DNA of 16,976 nt from positions 1-16,976 of the forward strand of contig LSSK01000209.1 of assembly GCA_001969505.1 (NCBI GenBank), written 5' to 3'. The position numbers were made by a program, and so were the translations under genes. Below are positions 8,487 to 16,976 of the stretch, one piece after another (within the stretch, counting starts at the first letter, position 1; every line of letters starts with the position of its first letter). The DNA is from Zancudomyces culisetae. Taxonomy: Eukaryota > Kickxellomycota > Harpellomycetes > Harpellales > Legeriomycetaceae. Below the pieces are notes generated by a model that was given only the letters and a program-made list of their open reading frames with translations, was not told where the DNA came from and ran no database searches.

Positions 8487-9811
8487 TGCTGTTGTGTGAG
8501 AATCTGTTTGCGGAATCTGATTTGTAATGTTTATTTTTTCACGTGAGTTTAAAGTAAGATGAGCTAAAAAAATCTGTAGGAAATAATGGAAATTGCCGTA
8601 GAAATCAACTAATACGAACAGTTTGGAGAACTTTACCATCAATCACTAGTAACCAAGAATCGTTGCGTAATTAATAAACACGGACGGTTTGAAAATTTAT
8701 AGTTTCCAATTGGCGACCGAATTATTCACAAATTTATAAAGCCGTTCGATTTTTTTTTTTACACAAAAATTGCTAAAATTGCTAAATGCATAATTGGTCT
8801 GGTGTGACTCTATGGATGGAGGTTGTTGCGATAATGGTCAAAAAATAGATTTAAAATAACAAAAAAAAATGCATCAATAAAGCGAATTAGTCTTTTTTTT
8901 GCAGAAGGTTTGGTAAGAAGACCTGAAGATTTTGTCACTAGGAAGCCCATGTTGGCTCCTCCGCTTTAATCATGAACGACAAACAGAGAAAGGGCTGATT
9001 CCACTTTTTCACTTTAATTTCTAGTTTGATGTGTATTAATTTAGTTAACCAGATACTTTATTAAAGCGAGTTTCAACGATTAATAATATCGGTCTATTTC
9101 ACATTAACTGATTTCTCTAAAAAAAAATTGATTTTTATTTTTACTTATTTGAATTATTTAACGAAAAAAAAACGTAATTACAAATCACACTAAGCCGAGA
9201 ACCAACGGATGGGAGCGTTTAAGAAGGTATTAGTGGTAGATAAATAAAATAAAATCAAAAATGGGTAGAAAGGTGGAAAAATGTGCGCAGGAAGATAGCG
9301 CCTATTTCTACCACAGCTTTCTGATTAAACTAACAAAGGTGGCTTCCAAAAGAAAAAGACATTCAAAAGCAAGCAAAATCAAGTTTTTGGAATAACAACT
9401 TGTGGGACCAAACCGTTTTATTTGCTCCTAACTGCTTAGCATAATCTTTTCTTTTTTTAATCTACAAAACATTTATTATACTCTGTCAGCTTATACCAAG
9501 AGGCAAAGATAAACGAAACTGGTAGAAGCATTTATTTAAGAGTAAAGAAGACCACACACATATTTGTATTCCTACTCAATAACAAAGGACTTGATTGTGT
9601 AGATTCTGCTGCAAAAAAAATAGTGTAAAGATTGAAGGGATCCAACGGAACAGGTTGCTGTTTTTACTTCTTTATTCTCCTAATATAATATCGGTATAAA
9701 TATCGGTACATATATCGATAAAAGTAAAGATCGAGGCGAGAAAAAGGTACAGATACAAAACAAATTGACGGTAATATCGATACATACACTGCACGTAATT
9801 TCCGCAGCTAA
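8487..9811. other. gene-poor stretch with short open pieces
   Basis: No intact gene recognised. Besides the exon-like pieces at 8621-8699 and 8905-8969, an ATG-started 44-codon frame at 9261-9395 ends in a Lys/Arg/His-rich segment (K-R-K-R-H-S-K) and has better codon composition than its surroundings, but matches no family I know. Confidence 0.4.
9684..9790 (+). repeat. degenerate array around ATCGGTA, 6/12-bp spacing
   Basis: TATCGGTATAAA, TATCGGTACATA and TATCGATAAAAG follow one another at 12-bp spacing. Weaker echoes (GATCGAGG, GGTACAGATAC, AATATCGATACATAC) continue to about 9790. It directly precedes the SAM-like relic. Confidence 0.55.
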
Positions 9812-10619
9812 ATATATTTAAAAGGACTTGCGGATAAAGAGAGCACGGTAGCTACATCTACAGTGATATTTAGTAAATCAATCAATGACAGTTTTGCATA
9901 AAAGGACATAACTGGCGACTTTTTTAAGATTATTGGTGTTAGACCAGGAAAAAAAACGCTATTGCGAAGGATAAAGAAAAAAAATACTTTTTTTATCCTC
10001 TTTTCAACAAGTTGGAGTTTTTATACTTTGGTAGAATTACAGAAAGAAGGCCTTTGAGCGTGCAGGGGCTGCGAAGCAATAATAATAATAATAATAGCTG
10101 TGCTAGTGGTATTGGGAGTAGTAAAATACTAAAGGTAAGCGGTTACTATTGCTATTATTGCACCACTGATTAGATGTTTCAAAGCGAATACTTTTTGTAC
10201 TTTGCGTACACACACTCGGTTAGTAGCCGGCGAGGATTTTTTTTTTTGACCCAGAGACCTGGGAGAACATCACCCAAAAATATTTCAAGCAGTAGAAAAA
10301 CGTGAAAATTCAGACGACTACTCATGTTCTGGAGGAAGTAATACGCCCTATCTCCACAGTCCATCCTTTATTTTTGATGACTGTAGGATGAGAGAAGAAA
10401 GGGATTTTGTTTGTTTTGCATTTTGGAACTAAAACCCTATTTCTGCAAATACCCTTTCCATCAACTTTTTCAAGATTCTTTTTCTTTGTTCCACTTTTGG
10501 ACAATCAATTTGATTCTAGAAGGGGAGAAATTGATTTAATCAATAATGCAAAGTTGGAAACAAAGAATTTTTACATTGAGCAGCTTATAAAAAAAAGAGA
10601 AAAAAAATCTCGCAAGTAA
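9812..10619 (+). pseudogene. broken gene with SAM-domain-like motif
   Basis: Several neighbouring + frames are coding-like but do not join. Frame 9812-10054 reads IFSKSINDSFA, TAA (9899-9901), then KDITGDFFKIIGV-RPGKK-TLLRRIKK. This aligns with the second half of a SAM domain: the spacing from the F of the central helix to the L-x-x-(L/I)-G-(V/I) core equals the 24 residues of the family pattern, and the TAA sits where a conserved Leu is expected (TTA to TAA is one base). From 9943 another frame runs through (AAT)6, giving Asn6, to a GTAAGC donor at 10135; an acceptor CCCAG ends at 10254. Two frames then overlap at an A-run near 10295-10305. A last frame (10410-10619) ends in a charged Lys/Glu tail. 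SAM proteins in fungal MAP-kinase cascades (Ste11/Byr2, Ste50) are one possible source; no kinase domain was found. It could also be an intron-rich gene that I cannot assemble. Confidence 0.35.
10078..10096 (+). repeat. (AAT)6 trinucleotide run
   Basis: Six AAT units inside the broken SAM-like gene. In the frame open from 9943 it encodes six Asn followed by S-C-A-S-G-I-G-S-S-K, just before a GTAAGC donor. Confidence 0.75.
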
Positions 10620-10848
10620 TCTGTTGAACATGGGCCTGTAATACAACTGATGAAAATAATGATGGGGAAATATCGGGTCGATCCCTTTTAGAGTAAATGG
10701 CTGGGATGGGTCTTGTTAAACACATTTAATCATCAAAAATTAAAATGATTTTTCGTGGTTACTGATGATGGTATACTCATTATGTGTGCGTGTAACTATA
10801 AGAGAATGGAAACTTTGAGATTTAACATTAAACTACTTTCCATTTTAG

Positions 10849-10935
10849 ATAAAGCCACAACAGAAAAAAGCGAGGCTAACAAGGGCGGAAAAGGTGACTC
10901 GCTTAAATAGACCGAGATCAGGGCATACAACTTGA
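10849..10935 (+). other. exon-like open piece, possible last exon
   Basis: Follows TTAAACTAC (branch-like) and CATTTTAG (acceptor ending 10848). Phase 0 is open for 28 codons to TGA at 10933, with a very basic product (K-K-A-R-L-T-R-A-E-K). Local G+C is clearly higher than the flanks. It may be the 3' exon of the broken SAM-like gene or chance. Confidence 0.18.
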
Positions 10936-11116
10936 TAATCCTAGAGGACTTTTGATGAAGACGACATCATATAATATTCTGTAAATAGTTATCACTGTTC
11001 GAAAATTAACTTTGATTGACATCAAGCTGTATTAACTTAAAGCGGATATCTAAACCTACCAGCTTTGTAAAAATACTTGGAGTGTCAATACTTGTAATAT
11101 TTTAATCATACACCCA

Positions 11117-11139
11117 ACGCGTGGATAGTTGTATAAAAG
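11117..11139 (+). promoter_or_regulatory. promoter-like pair before the PUF gene: ACGCGT and TATAAAAG
   Basis: ACGCGT (11117-11122), the core of the fungal MCB cell-cycle element, is followed 10 nt later by TATAAAAG (11132-11139), some 240 nt before the PUF ATG. Another TATAAAAG at 11351 is only 28 nt from the ATG, too close unless the leader is very short. Both motifs are short and could be chance. The rest of 10936-11378 shows no gene. Confidence 0.3.
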
Positions 11140-11378
11140 TATAAGAAACTCGACAGGAAAGTAGGGGGAGGGAAGTATAAATCGATATTCAGAGGTATTT
11201 AAGACCAATTCTTCTATAATCGATTTCAAGATAAGTGTGACTTTCAATTAGAAAATCACAAAACCTGTGTAATATCATCAATTGTAAAAAAAAAAACAAA
11301 ACAGAGAGAAACCTTACGTTAAACACGCAGCACATCAAAGTTCAGTGAAATATAAAAGTATAGAGCGGTTGAAATAGT

Positions 11379-14300
11379 ATGAGTTCAGGCATTAGTATTA
11401 GAGCAGAAGCAAAGTATAATGATCTCAATTCTGCAAAGGAGACCAGCAGATTTTTTTCGCCACACGAGCGTGCTACAGAAATAGGTGGTATGGCTAGTAA
11501 ACACTCATATCGTACTCAAAAAGAAAGTGAAGAAAAGGTGCAGACGGCGGATAATGTATGGTTTAGAAAATTCCAAGAGTCGGAAAAGCAGGAGAAAGCC
11601 GGGGCGTGGGGAGGGCCTGTTTATACGACTTCCAACGACGCGGATAAGGATTGGAGTGATTTGGGAGTAGGGTCGTGGGATGAGCAGCGAGAATTAAAAT
11701 TAGATCATTTTGGATACAATGACACTCAGAAATTCAATACACATAATATGATGCATACTCGTGATAGGCATCAAAAGCAGAAGCAAAATGGAGGTAATGT
11801 ATATGCTACAGAATTTTTGAACTCAGGAGCGGATGTGCGTGGTGGAACAGGAACAGGAGTTATGGAAAGAAGTAAAGCTATAGGGATACAGGAAGGCAGA
11901 AACATGTCATTTGGAACTGAATTTGAAGAACGGGGGCGAAATAGAGATGAGGAAAAGGGCAGATTCGGAATAGGAATATTTGGGTCAGCACCGTCGAAAA
12001 TGCGAAGAAGTGGATTCATAAGAGATGAGTTTGGAGAAAGAACGGAATCTTTTTTGGAGGGAAGTTTGCAACTAGTCAGAGAAGAAGAAGACGAGGACGA
12101 AGGTATTGTGAGTAAGTTGGGATCTATGAGCTTTGGGATCCCATCAACCAAGCAACCCAGTAGTCATAGCCGTTACACTCATCGCCAAAATACATATTCA
12201 CTTGAGATGGATGATGAGATGGATTTTGCTTCCAATTCCGTATTTGATAATTTTGAAGACATCACTGAGCCCAATAATGGATTTTTAGCTCAAGAGTTGA
12301 AAGGACCAGTTCCAAAGACCGGACCAACAATGTGGGGAAACATGTATTCCAAAACAGTAGAACCAGATTCAGCGATGCCAGGCTATTTATTTCCACCGGC
12401 ATTCCAACCTTATTCTACTTCCCTCGGAACTATCAATAGTGGTGAAAATCCTGCGAACTCTGTGATTGGTGTCGGAAAAGTCGGTACAGAGATTGCGAGG
12501 TCCAATTATTTTGAGTTTAAGAGTATAGATGGAGTGGTGGGGAGGGCAGCTAATCGGTATGAAAGGGGCTCGAGTATATCGTTCGGAGCTCGACAACCGG
12601 GTGAAGGGCTATATTCTATCAGTGAAGCTGCTGGAAACTTCGACGGTTTTGATGGAAAAAGGAACATGCCAAAGTACAGGTTTGGAACTAGCGTTTCGAT
12701 GGCCAGTAATGGTGGTATCGGAACAGGCAACTCTAACATACGAGGAAATGAGTTTCCAAGCGCTTATTCCTTACCGCGTAGTTCGAATCCTATGTATGCG
12801 CTAAGCTTCACTAATACACCAATGAATGCCTACTGGAATGGTAGTTTCAATGGTAACAACGACATTGCATATAGCTCACAACAACAGAACCAACAACAGA
12901 ACCAACAACAGAACCAACAGCAGAACCAACAGCAGAACCAACAGCAGAACCAACAGCAGAACCAACAGCAGAACCAACAACAGCAGCGTTATGTAGCTTC
13001 CGGTGCAGCTACAGCTGTTCCAGCTCTTTCCACATCACCCACAACTTCATTTTCCTTCCCACAAAGAAGCGAAATTCTCCATCCATTGCTTCAATCCAAA
13101 TCTGAATTTCCACCTGCGCTGGATCACAATGGTCCATTTTCCCCTAACCTTCTGGAACCAAAACATTATGTTGGCTCTTATTCTTACCAGAAATTAGCTT
13201 TCTACCCACCTGTACCACCAACACAGATAGCCAATGCTCTTTACTCCAATCCAATTAGCACCAACAAAACCACGGGGATACCCACAAATACTTCACCGAC
13301 CATTCATTCAGCACCTTCAGCGTCAACATCAGTTCCTGCCACCAGCACTACTACATCTGCTAGTGGCTCTAGCCCCAACTTTAGCTCTAAAAGAGACATA
13401 GCAACAAAAGCCACCACAGCTGCTATACCTGGTGGTCAAAACACACTTATCACTACTTCATTAGCAACGTCGGTAGCTCCAGAATCTGCACCATCTCCGA
13501 CTTCACCATCCACACCCTCACCATTCGCTGGTCAACAACAGACTGTTCGTAGTGTCCTGCTTGAAGATTTTCGAAACAATAAAGCCAAGAAATATGAGCT
13601 TTCAGATATCAAGGGCTATATAGCCGAGTTTTCCAACGACCAACACGGCTCAAGATTTATCCAGCAGAAACTCGAGACTGCAACCGATGAGGAAAAGGAT
13701 CTGGTGTTTCAAGAAATCCATTCAACTGCACTGGGGCTAATGACTGATGTCTTTGGAAACTATGTAATTCAAAAGCTATTTGATTTTGGAAATTCCTCCC
13801 ACCGAATTGCGTTGGCTCTCGCTATGAAGGGAAGCATTTTGACCTTGTCTCTCCAGATGTATGGTTGCCGCGTAGTCCAAAAGGCTCTGGAACATGTTCC
13901 TGAAGACGTCCAATTTTCACTCATTAAGGAGCTCGACGGTCATATCCTAAACTGTGTCCGCGACCAGAACTGCAACCATGTTATTCAAAAAACCATTGAA
14001 ACTATACCCGAGTCACGCCTCGGTTTTATCATTAGGTCATTTAACGGTCAAGTATTTCAGCTTGCCACACATCCATACGGTTGTCGTGTCATCCAGCGCC
14101 TGTTTGAGCGCTGTTCAGCAGCAAAAACCAGGCCCTTGCTGGACGAAATTCACAAATTCACATCTAGTTTGGTTCAAGACCAATATGGAAACTATGTCAT
14201 TCAACACATTTTAGAACATGGTCAGGCTGCCGACAGATCCAAAATTATTGAAATGGTTCGGGGTCGAGTTATCCAGCTCAGCAAGCACAAGTTTGCAAGT

Positions 14301-14606
14301 AATGTGGTTGAAAAGTGCATTTCCTTCGGCACTCCTGCTCAGCGCAAGTGTCTAATCGATGAAGTCATATTCTATGGAAGCACCGGCGAGTCGTCACCTA
14401 ACCCTTCTGCAAACACCTCTTCAGGTCTTGTGATGATGATGAGGGATCAGTACGCCAACTATGTTGTCCAGAAAATGCTTGACGTTGTTGATGGCGATCA
14501 ACGTAATTTCTTACTGGGCAAGATCCAGCCGCATCTGCCATCTCTCAAGAAATTTACCTATGGCAAACACCTTATTAATAAGGTTGACTCTTTACTTTAT
14601 AAATAG
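11379..14606 (+). CDS. Pumilio/Puf3-type RNA-binding protein, 1075 aa
   Basis: Post-transcriptional repressor that binds mRNA 3' UTRs in the cytoplasm. Residues 1-723 are low-complexity: charged and Gly-rich at first, a 36-residue Gln/Asn tract at 501-536, then Ser/Thr/Pro-rich 640-720. The Pumilio homology domain is 724-1075, with eight repeats. RNA-contact triplets are S758-R759-Q762, N794-Y795-Q798, C830-R831-Q834, N866-H867-Q870, C902-R903-Q906, N938-Y939-Q942, S974-N975-E978 and N1027-Y1028-Q1031. By the PUF code, read from repeat 8 to repeat 1, these predict U-G-U-A-U-A-U-A, identical to Pumilio and yeast Puf3. Repeats 7 and 8 are separated by a Ser/Asn/Pro loop (about 1001-1016). There is no intron. 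ATG 11379 is the first in frame after an A-rich leader. The long N-terminus fits fungal Puf3-like proteins; the orthologue name is not certain, so no symbol is given. Confidence 0.95.
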   Translation: MSSGISIRAEAKYNDLNSAKETSRFFSPHERATEIGGMASKHSYRTQKESEEKVQTADNVWFRKFQESEKQEKAGAWGGPVYTTSNDADKDWSDLGVGSWDEQRELKLDHFGYNDTQKFNTHNMMHTRDRHQKQKQNGGNVYATEFLNSGADVRGGTGTGVMERSKAIGIQEGRNMSFGTEFEERGRNRDEEKGRFGIGIFGSAPSKMRRSGFIRDEFGERTESFLEGSLQLVREEEDEDEGIVSKLGSMSFGIPSTKQPSSHSRYTHRQNTYSLEMDDEMDFASNSVFDNFEDITEPNNGFLAQELKGPVPKTGPTMWGNMYSKTVEPDSAMPGYLFPPAFQPYSTSLGTINSGENPANSVIGVGKVGTEIARSNYFEFKSIDGVVGRAANRYERGSSISFGARQPGEGLYSISEAAGNFDGFDGKRNMPKYRFGTSVSMASNGGIGTGNSNIRGNEFPSAYSLPRSSNPMYALSFTNTPMNAYWNGSFNGNNDIAYSSQQQNQQQNQQQNQQQNQQQNQQQNQQQNQQQNQQQQRYVASGAATAVPALSTSPTTSFSFPQRSEILHPLLQSKSEFPPALDHNGPFSPNLLEPKHYVGSYSYQKLAFYPPVPPTQIANALYSNPISTNKTTGIPTNTSPTIHSAPSASTSVPATSTTTSASGSSPNFSSKRDIATKATTAAIPGGQNTLITTSLATSVAPESAPSPTSPSTPSPFAGQQQTVRSVLLEDFRNNKAKKYELSDIKGYIAEFSNDQHGSRFIQQKLETATDEEKDLVFQEIHSTALGLMTDVFGNYVIQKLFDFGNSSHRIALALAMKGSILTLSLQMYGCRVVQKALEHVPEDVQFSLIKELDGHILNCVRDQNCNHVIQKTIETIPESRLGFIIRSFNGQVFQLATHPYGCRVIQRLFERCSAAKTRPLLDEIHKFTSSLVQDQYGNYVIQHILEHGQAADRSKIIEMVRGRVIQLSKHKFASNVVEKCISFGTPAQRKCLIDEVIFYGSTGESSPNPSANTSSGLVMMMRDQYANYVVQKMLDVVDGDQRNFLLGKIQPHLPSLKKFTYGKHLINKVDSLLYK
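12879..12986 (+). repeat. nine-unit 12-bp tandem repeat encoding QQQN
   Basis: Three CAACAACAGAAC, five CAACAGCAGAAC and a final CAACAACAGCAG, exactly 108 bp in frame. The block of identical variant units shows recent unit expansion. The product is eight QQQN plus QQQQ, a prion-like or aggregation-prone tract typical of RNA-binding regulators. Confidence 0.97.
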
Positions 14607-16038
14607 TTCTTTTTAGTCTCTTTAACCTTTTTAATGCTTATCAATTTTTACGCTTTACTCTTATTCCTTTTATCGCTATAAACTCCTTATTTTATTTATT
14701 TGCAACTAAAACATGTATATATGACTTCTTACTTTTTATCATATCTATATTTTAATATGTCTTTGTTTTTTAATCTGAACTTTGAATAGTGTAGTAATAT
14801 ACATTTCGAAACACATTAAATTCTGCTACATTCATTACACTGTCTTGTATTTGTATCTTGTTGTTTGAGTCTAAATGAGATGATTGTCGAAATATTTTTG
14901 TTTTTTAATCCAAGCTGTACCACAATAGTGGTGGGTGAAAAGTGGACAGGGCAATTGGGTTTAGTTATTGGAATAACTAGTCATACCAGTAAAAAAAAAA
15001 GAACGATAAACTCGGCTCAGAGTATATTTACGCAAAACGCATCCAGTATCGTTATTTACAGCTCTGTTAATGAGCATACATCAAAATTTATTTTATCCTT
15101 GAATCACTTATACTTGATTAATAACGAAAACTGTAGTAATAATATAATACCAACATCTATTCAGAACTTGACAAAAAAACATTTGTTTAAATACATATTG
15201 AGCTTTTTTAGGTTCCCAATTCTTTAATACGCTGTAGCTATAAACATTTCTAAGTTTCGACTTGCCAGATAGTAAAAAACCCACGATTTTAATATTTTGT
15301 ATCCACCATATACTCAGGATGTACTGCATCCTACAAATACCAAAAACAAAATAAAGGTAAAATGGTGTTTGCTAAAATATGGTGCGTTCCAGACCGAATA
15401 AATAATATTATATCATCCAATAGTTCTTAATAAATAGCAATAATCCAAAAGCCCTCAAAAGGGAAAAAAAAGAGATTAAATAAAAACACCAGTGTTCAAA
15501 GTTCTTTGGAGCATTTTGGTTCTGATTCCAATATAATAGAATTAACCTCCACAGTAGATATATTCCCACATACACACACAAAAAATAATTAAAAAAGGAA
15601 ATAAGAGACTCTACCAGAATCTCGCAATGTTTTCATAAACTACCAAGACTTACTTTTCTTTTAAATTGAACACGAACTAGCCCGGCTTTGTTTTCCAGTA
15701 ATAAATATAACCATGTTCTTTTTAAATAAAAAAATACTAGATGTTATTAATGTAGAATATGTGTTCTCCAATACAATGTAATACACTTTTGTTATTTGTA
15801 CAAGATGCCACATTGACTTTTAAGTTTGTTAATGCTGGTCTGGCTTCATGCAAATTATGATCTTTCAGTTGTACCATATCCCCATACTTTATATCTATGT
15901 TGTGTGGTATCATTTTATTTAAGAAAGTATTGAATTATCAACAATAGTCTGAATACTCGATATATTTATTCTGTTGTCTTTTTTTTAAACTAAAATATGC
16001 TAATAACTCAAAACCATTCCCTTCACCCTTTTCAAAAG
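14607..16038. other. intergenic after PUF, no convincing gene
   Basis: Holds the PUF 3' UTR and the promoter of the last gene. The longest open frame, ATG 14880 to 15227 (115 codons), has the Asn/Ser/Ile/Lys composition of A+T-rich noncoding DNA, no motif and a poor start context. It is left uncalled. Confidence 0.5.
14714..14721 (+). promoter_or_regulatory. Puf3-type site in the PUF gene's own 3' UTR
   Basis: TGTATATA on the sense strand 107 nt after the stop, with C at -2, so it matches C-N-UGUAUAUA in full. The PUF domain encoded just upstream is predicted to read exactly this 8-mer, which suggests negative feedback on its own mRNA. Confidence 0.5.
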
Positions 16039-16046
16039 TATATAAG
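16039..16046 (+). promoter_or_regulatory. TATA box of the last secreted-protein gene
   Basis: TATATAAG, 110-117 nt before the ATG at 16156. It is followed by a C/A-rich leader (CATCACTCACAAACAAC) and an A-run, typical of strongly expressed fungal genes. Confidence 0.6.
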
Positions 16047-16155
16047 GGTTAGGTTTTTTTTTCATCCAGTTTATAAAAAAAAGCATCACTCACAAACAAC
16101 ATCATTTCAACAGGGAAAAAAAAACAAATAAACCAAAGCAAAAACAGTAGCCAAA

Positions 16156-16668
16156 ATGTTCAAGTCAATCTTAGTCAGTGCCTTGCTTCTCAGTTCTACT
16201 TTGGCCAGTGTGGTGAACATCCGCAATTCCGAACAGAATCATAACAATAATATTGCTAGTCCCAAAAACAACAAGATTGCTGGTTCTCAATTAAATAATA
16301 TCGCTGGTTCTAAATACAACAAGATTACTGGTTCTGAGTTCAATGATATGTGTCACCATCGTCACTGTAAATGTATTAAAACCACTGTTAGGTTGTACAA
16401 GTCTCCCAAATTTAGTAGAAGATATGCTAAGCGCAATATCAGACTTGGAAAGTGCTACAACACAAGAAAGTTTGGATCAATCAAGCTCGGAAGAAAGAGT
16501 GGGTTGAACAAACCAGGAATGGGAGTTATTATGGTCTGTGGAGGAAAGGACTGTACCGGTAGATGCCAAGTGGTCCGTAGATCATCATCTAAGACCATCA
16601 GAAATATACCCAAAGTTGTAGGAGGAAGAGCTGTCTCATTCGCTTGGCTCATGGTTAGAAGAACCTAA
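16156..16668 (+). CDS. secreted basic Cys-rich protein, possible beta/gamma-crystallin-like fold (170 aa)
   Basis: Signal peptide: residues 1-17 (MFKSILVSALLLSSTLA), with A-x-A-like cleavage after Ala17. Residues 31-62 are four 8-residue repeats alternating N-N-I-A-G-S and N-K-I-(A/T)-G-S. A cluster C66-H-H-R-H-C71-K-C73 follows and could bind metal. Residues 78-168 have two halves reminiscent of Greek-key motifs: V-R-L-Y-K-S-P-K-F ... K-C-Y-N ... G-S-I-K-L, then V-I-M-V-C-G-G-K-D-C-T-G ... N-I-P ... A-V-S-F. Fungal secreted crystallin-like proteins share the K-C-Y-N and D-C-x-G features. That assignment is from memory and moderate at best. The mature protein is strongly Lys/Arg-rich, with seven Cys (66, 71, 73, 100, 128, 133, 137), an odd number, so one may be free or intermolecular. 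TATA box, leader and ATG context are all good. The binding partner is unknown. Confidence 0.82.
   Translation: MFKSILVSALLLSSTLASVVNIRNSEQNHNNNIASPKNNKIAGSQLNNIAGSKYNKITGSEFNDMCHHRHCKCIKTTVRLYKSPKFSRRYAKRNIRLGKCYNTRKFGSIKLGRKSGLNKPGMGVIMVCGGKDCTGRCQVVRRSSSKTIRNIPKVVGGRAVSFAWLMVRRT
16246..16341 (+). repeat. four 24-bp units encoding octapeptide repeats
   Basis: Four in-frame units encode the octapeptides starting N31, N39, N47 and N55. Units 1 and 3 start N-N-I, units 2 and 4 start N-K-I, which points to duplication of a two-unit block. Third-position differences show the repeats are not recent copies and that the peptide sequence has been retained. Confidence 0.85.
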
Positions 16669-16976
16669 GTTCTAGGTTTTAGATATTTACCCTTTTAAAT
16701 AATGTGTTAGATGCATTCTTTAGATCTTAATTCTTTCTAATAGTAATATTATTGAACAACATAAACTTTAAATAAAATAAAAATACTATCATACTTGGTA
16801 TCCTCCCTCTCTGTTCTCTGTTTTTTCTTTCCTATTCCTTAGCTTATAGTTAATATGTTTGGGTTGTAGCCTGTCCTCTCTTAGTATCTATGCAATTTTT
16901 AATATTATTTTCACAGTTTAAAATATTTTTTGTGTGATTACTTATGCTCTACAAACAGCAAATATCAAGCTACGTG
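16669..16976. other. 3' UTR and downstream flank of the last gene
   Basis: AATAAA at 16771-16776, about 103 nt after the stop, is a likely polyadenylation signal. A pyrimidine-rich stretch (about 16802-16840) follows. No gene is seen before the right edge. Confidence 0.5.

Noticed and set aside
11771-12151. 126-codon minus-strand ORF within the PUF N-terminal region
   Set aside because: It is opposite a strong + strand gene with matching codon structure. The Ser/Pro-rich product is the expected antisense of the charged low-complexity region.
12781-12790. GTTCGAATCC, a T-loop-like string
   Set aside because: It lies inside the PUF coding sequence in frame, with no tRNA arms around it.
14880-15227. 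115-codon + strand ORF after the PUF gene
   Set aside because: Composition is that of A+T-rich noncoding DNA, there is no signal peptide, domain or good start context, and a run of this length is not surprising at this G+C. It was left uncalled.
1-16976. Transposon, LTR or CRISPR structures
   Set aside because: No terminal repeats, target duplications, reverse-transcriptase or transposase motifs, or regularly spaced direct repeats with unique spacers were seen.

Overview
The window looks like nuclear DNA of an A+T-rich fungus, about one third G+C by eye. The evidence is a class I histone deacetylase gene split by four short GT...AG introns (91-118 nt), a Pumilio/Puf3-type RNA-binding protein with a long Gln/Asn-rich N-terminus, genes with their own TATA boxes and A-rich leaders, and small secreted cysteine-rich proteins with fungal-style signal peptides. 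CTG encodes conserved leucines in the deacetylase core, so this is not a CTG-Ser yeast. The long acidic deacetylase tail resembles that of filamentous fungi. I cannot fix the phylum or order from this window.

Layout, left to right. 1-151: an open frame cut by the left edge, possibly the end of a decayed GH13-like glycosidase. 923-2463: two tandem same-strand paralogues of exactly 186 aa, each with a hydrophobic N-terminus and the same six cysteines, of no family I recognise. 2890-5209: an Rpd3/Clr6-type deacetylase (five exons, 638 aa). 5210-11378: about 6 kb with no intact gene. It holds degenerate 6-bp-period repeats, scattered exon-like open pieces, and around 9812-10619 what looks like a broken gene with a SAM-domain-like motif. 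11379-14606: an intronless 1075-aa PUF protein with all eight repeats. Its repeat residues predict recognition of UGUAUAUA. 14607-16038: a gap with no convincing gene. 16156-16668: a basic secreted protein with four octapeptide repeats and a possible beta/gamma-crystallin-like fold.

How the parts may connect. The PUF protein and the deacetylase are house-keeping regulators, post-transcriptional and chromatin respectively. A match to the extended Puf3 site (C-N-UGUAUAUA) lies about 107 nt after the PUF stop codon, which suggests autoregulation. A second lies 17 nt after the stop of the second 186-aa paralogue. The three small secreted proteins are the lineage-specific part of the window and the most likely place for undescribed biology. 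All genes called with any confidence are on the + strand. I saw no tRNA, rRNA, CRISPR array or intact transposon.
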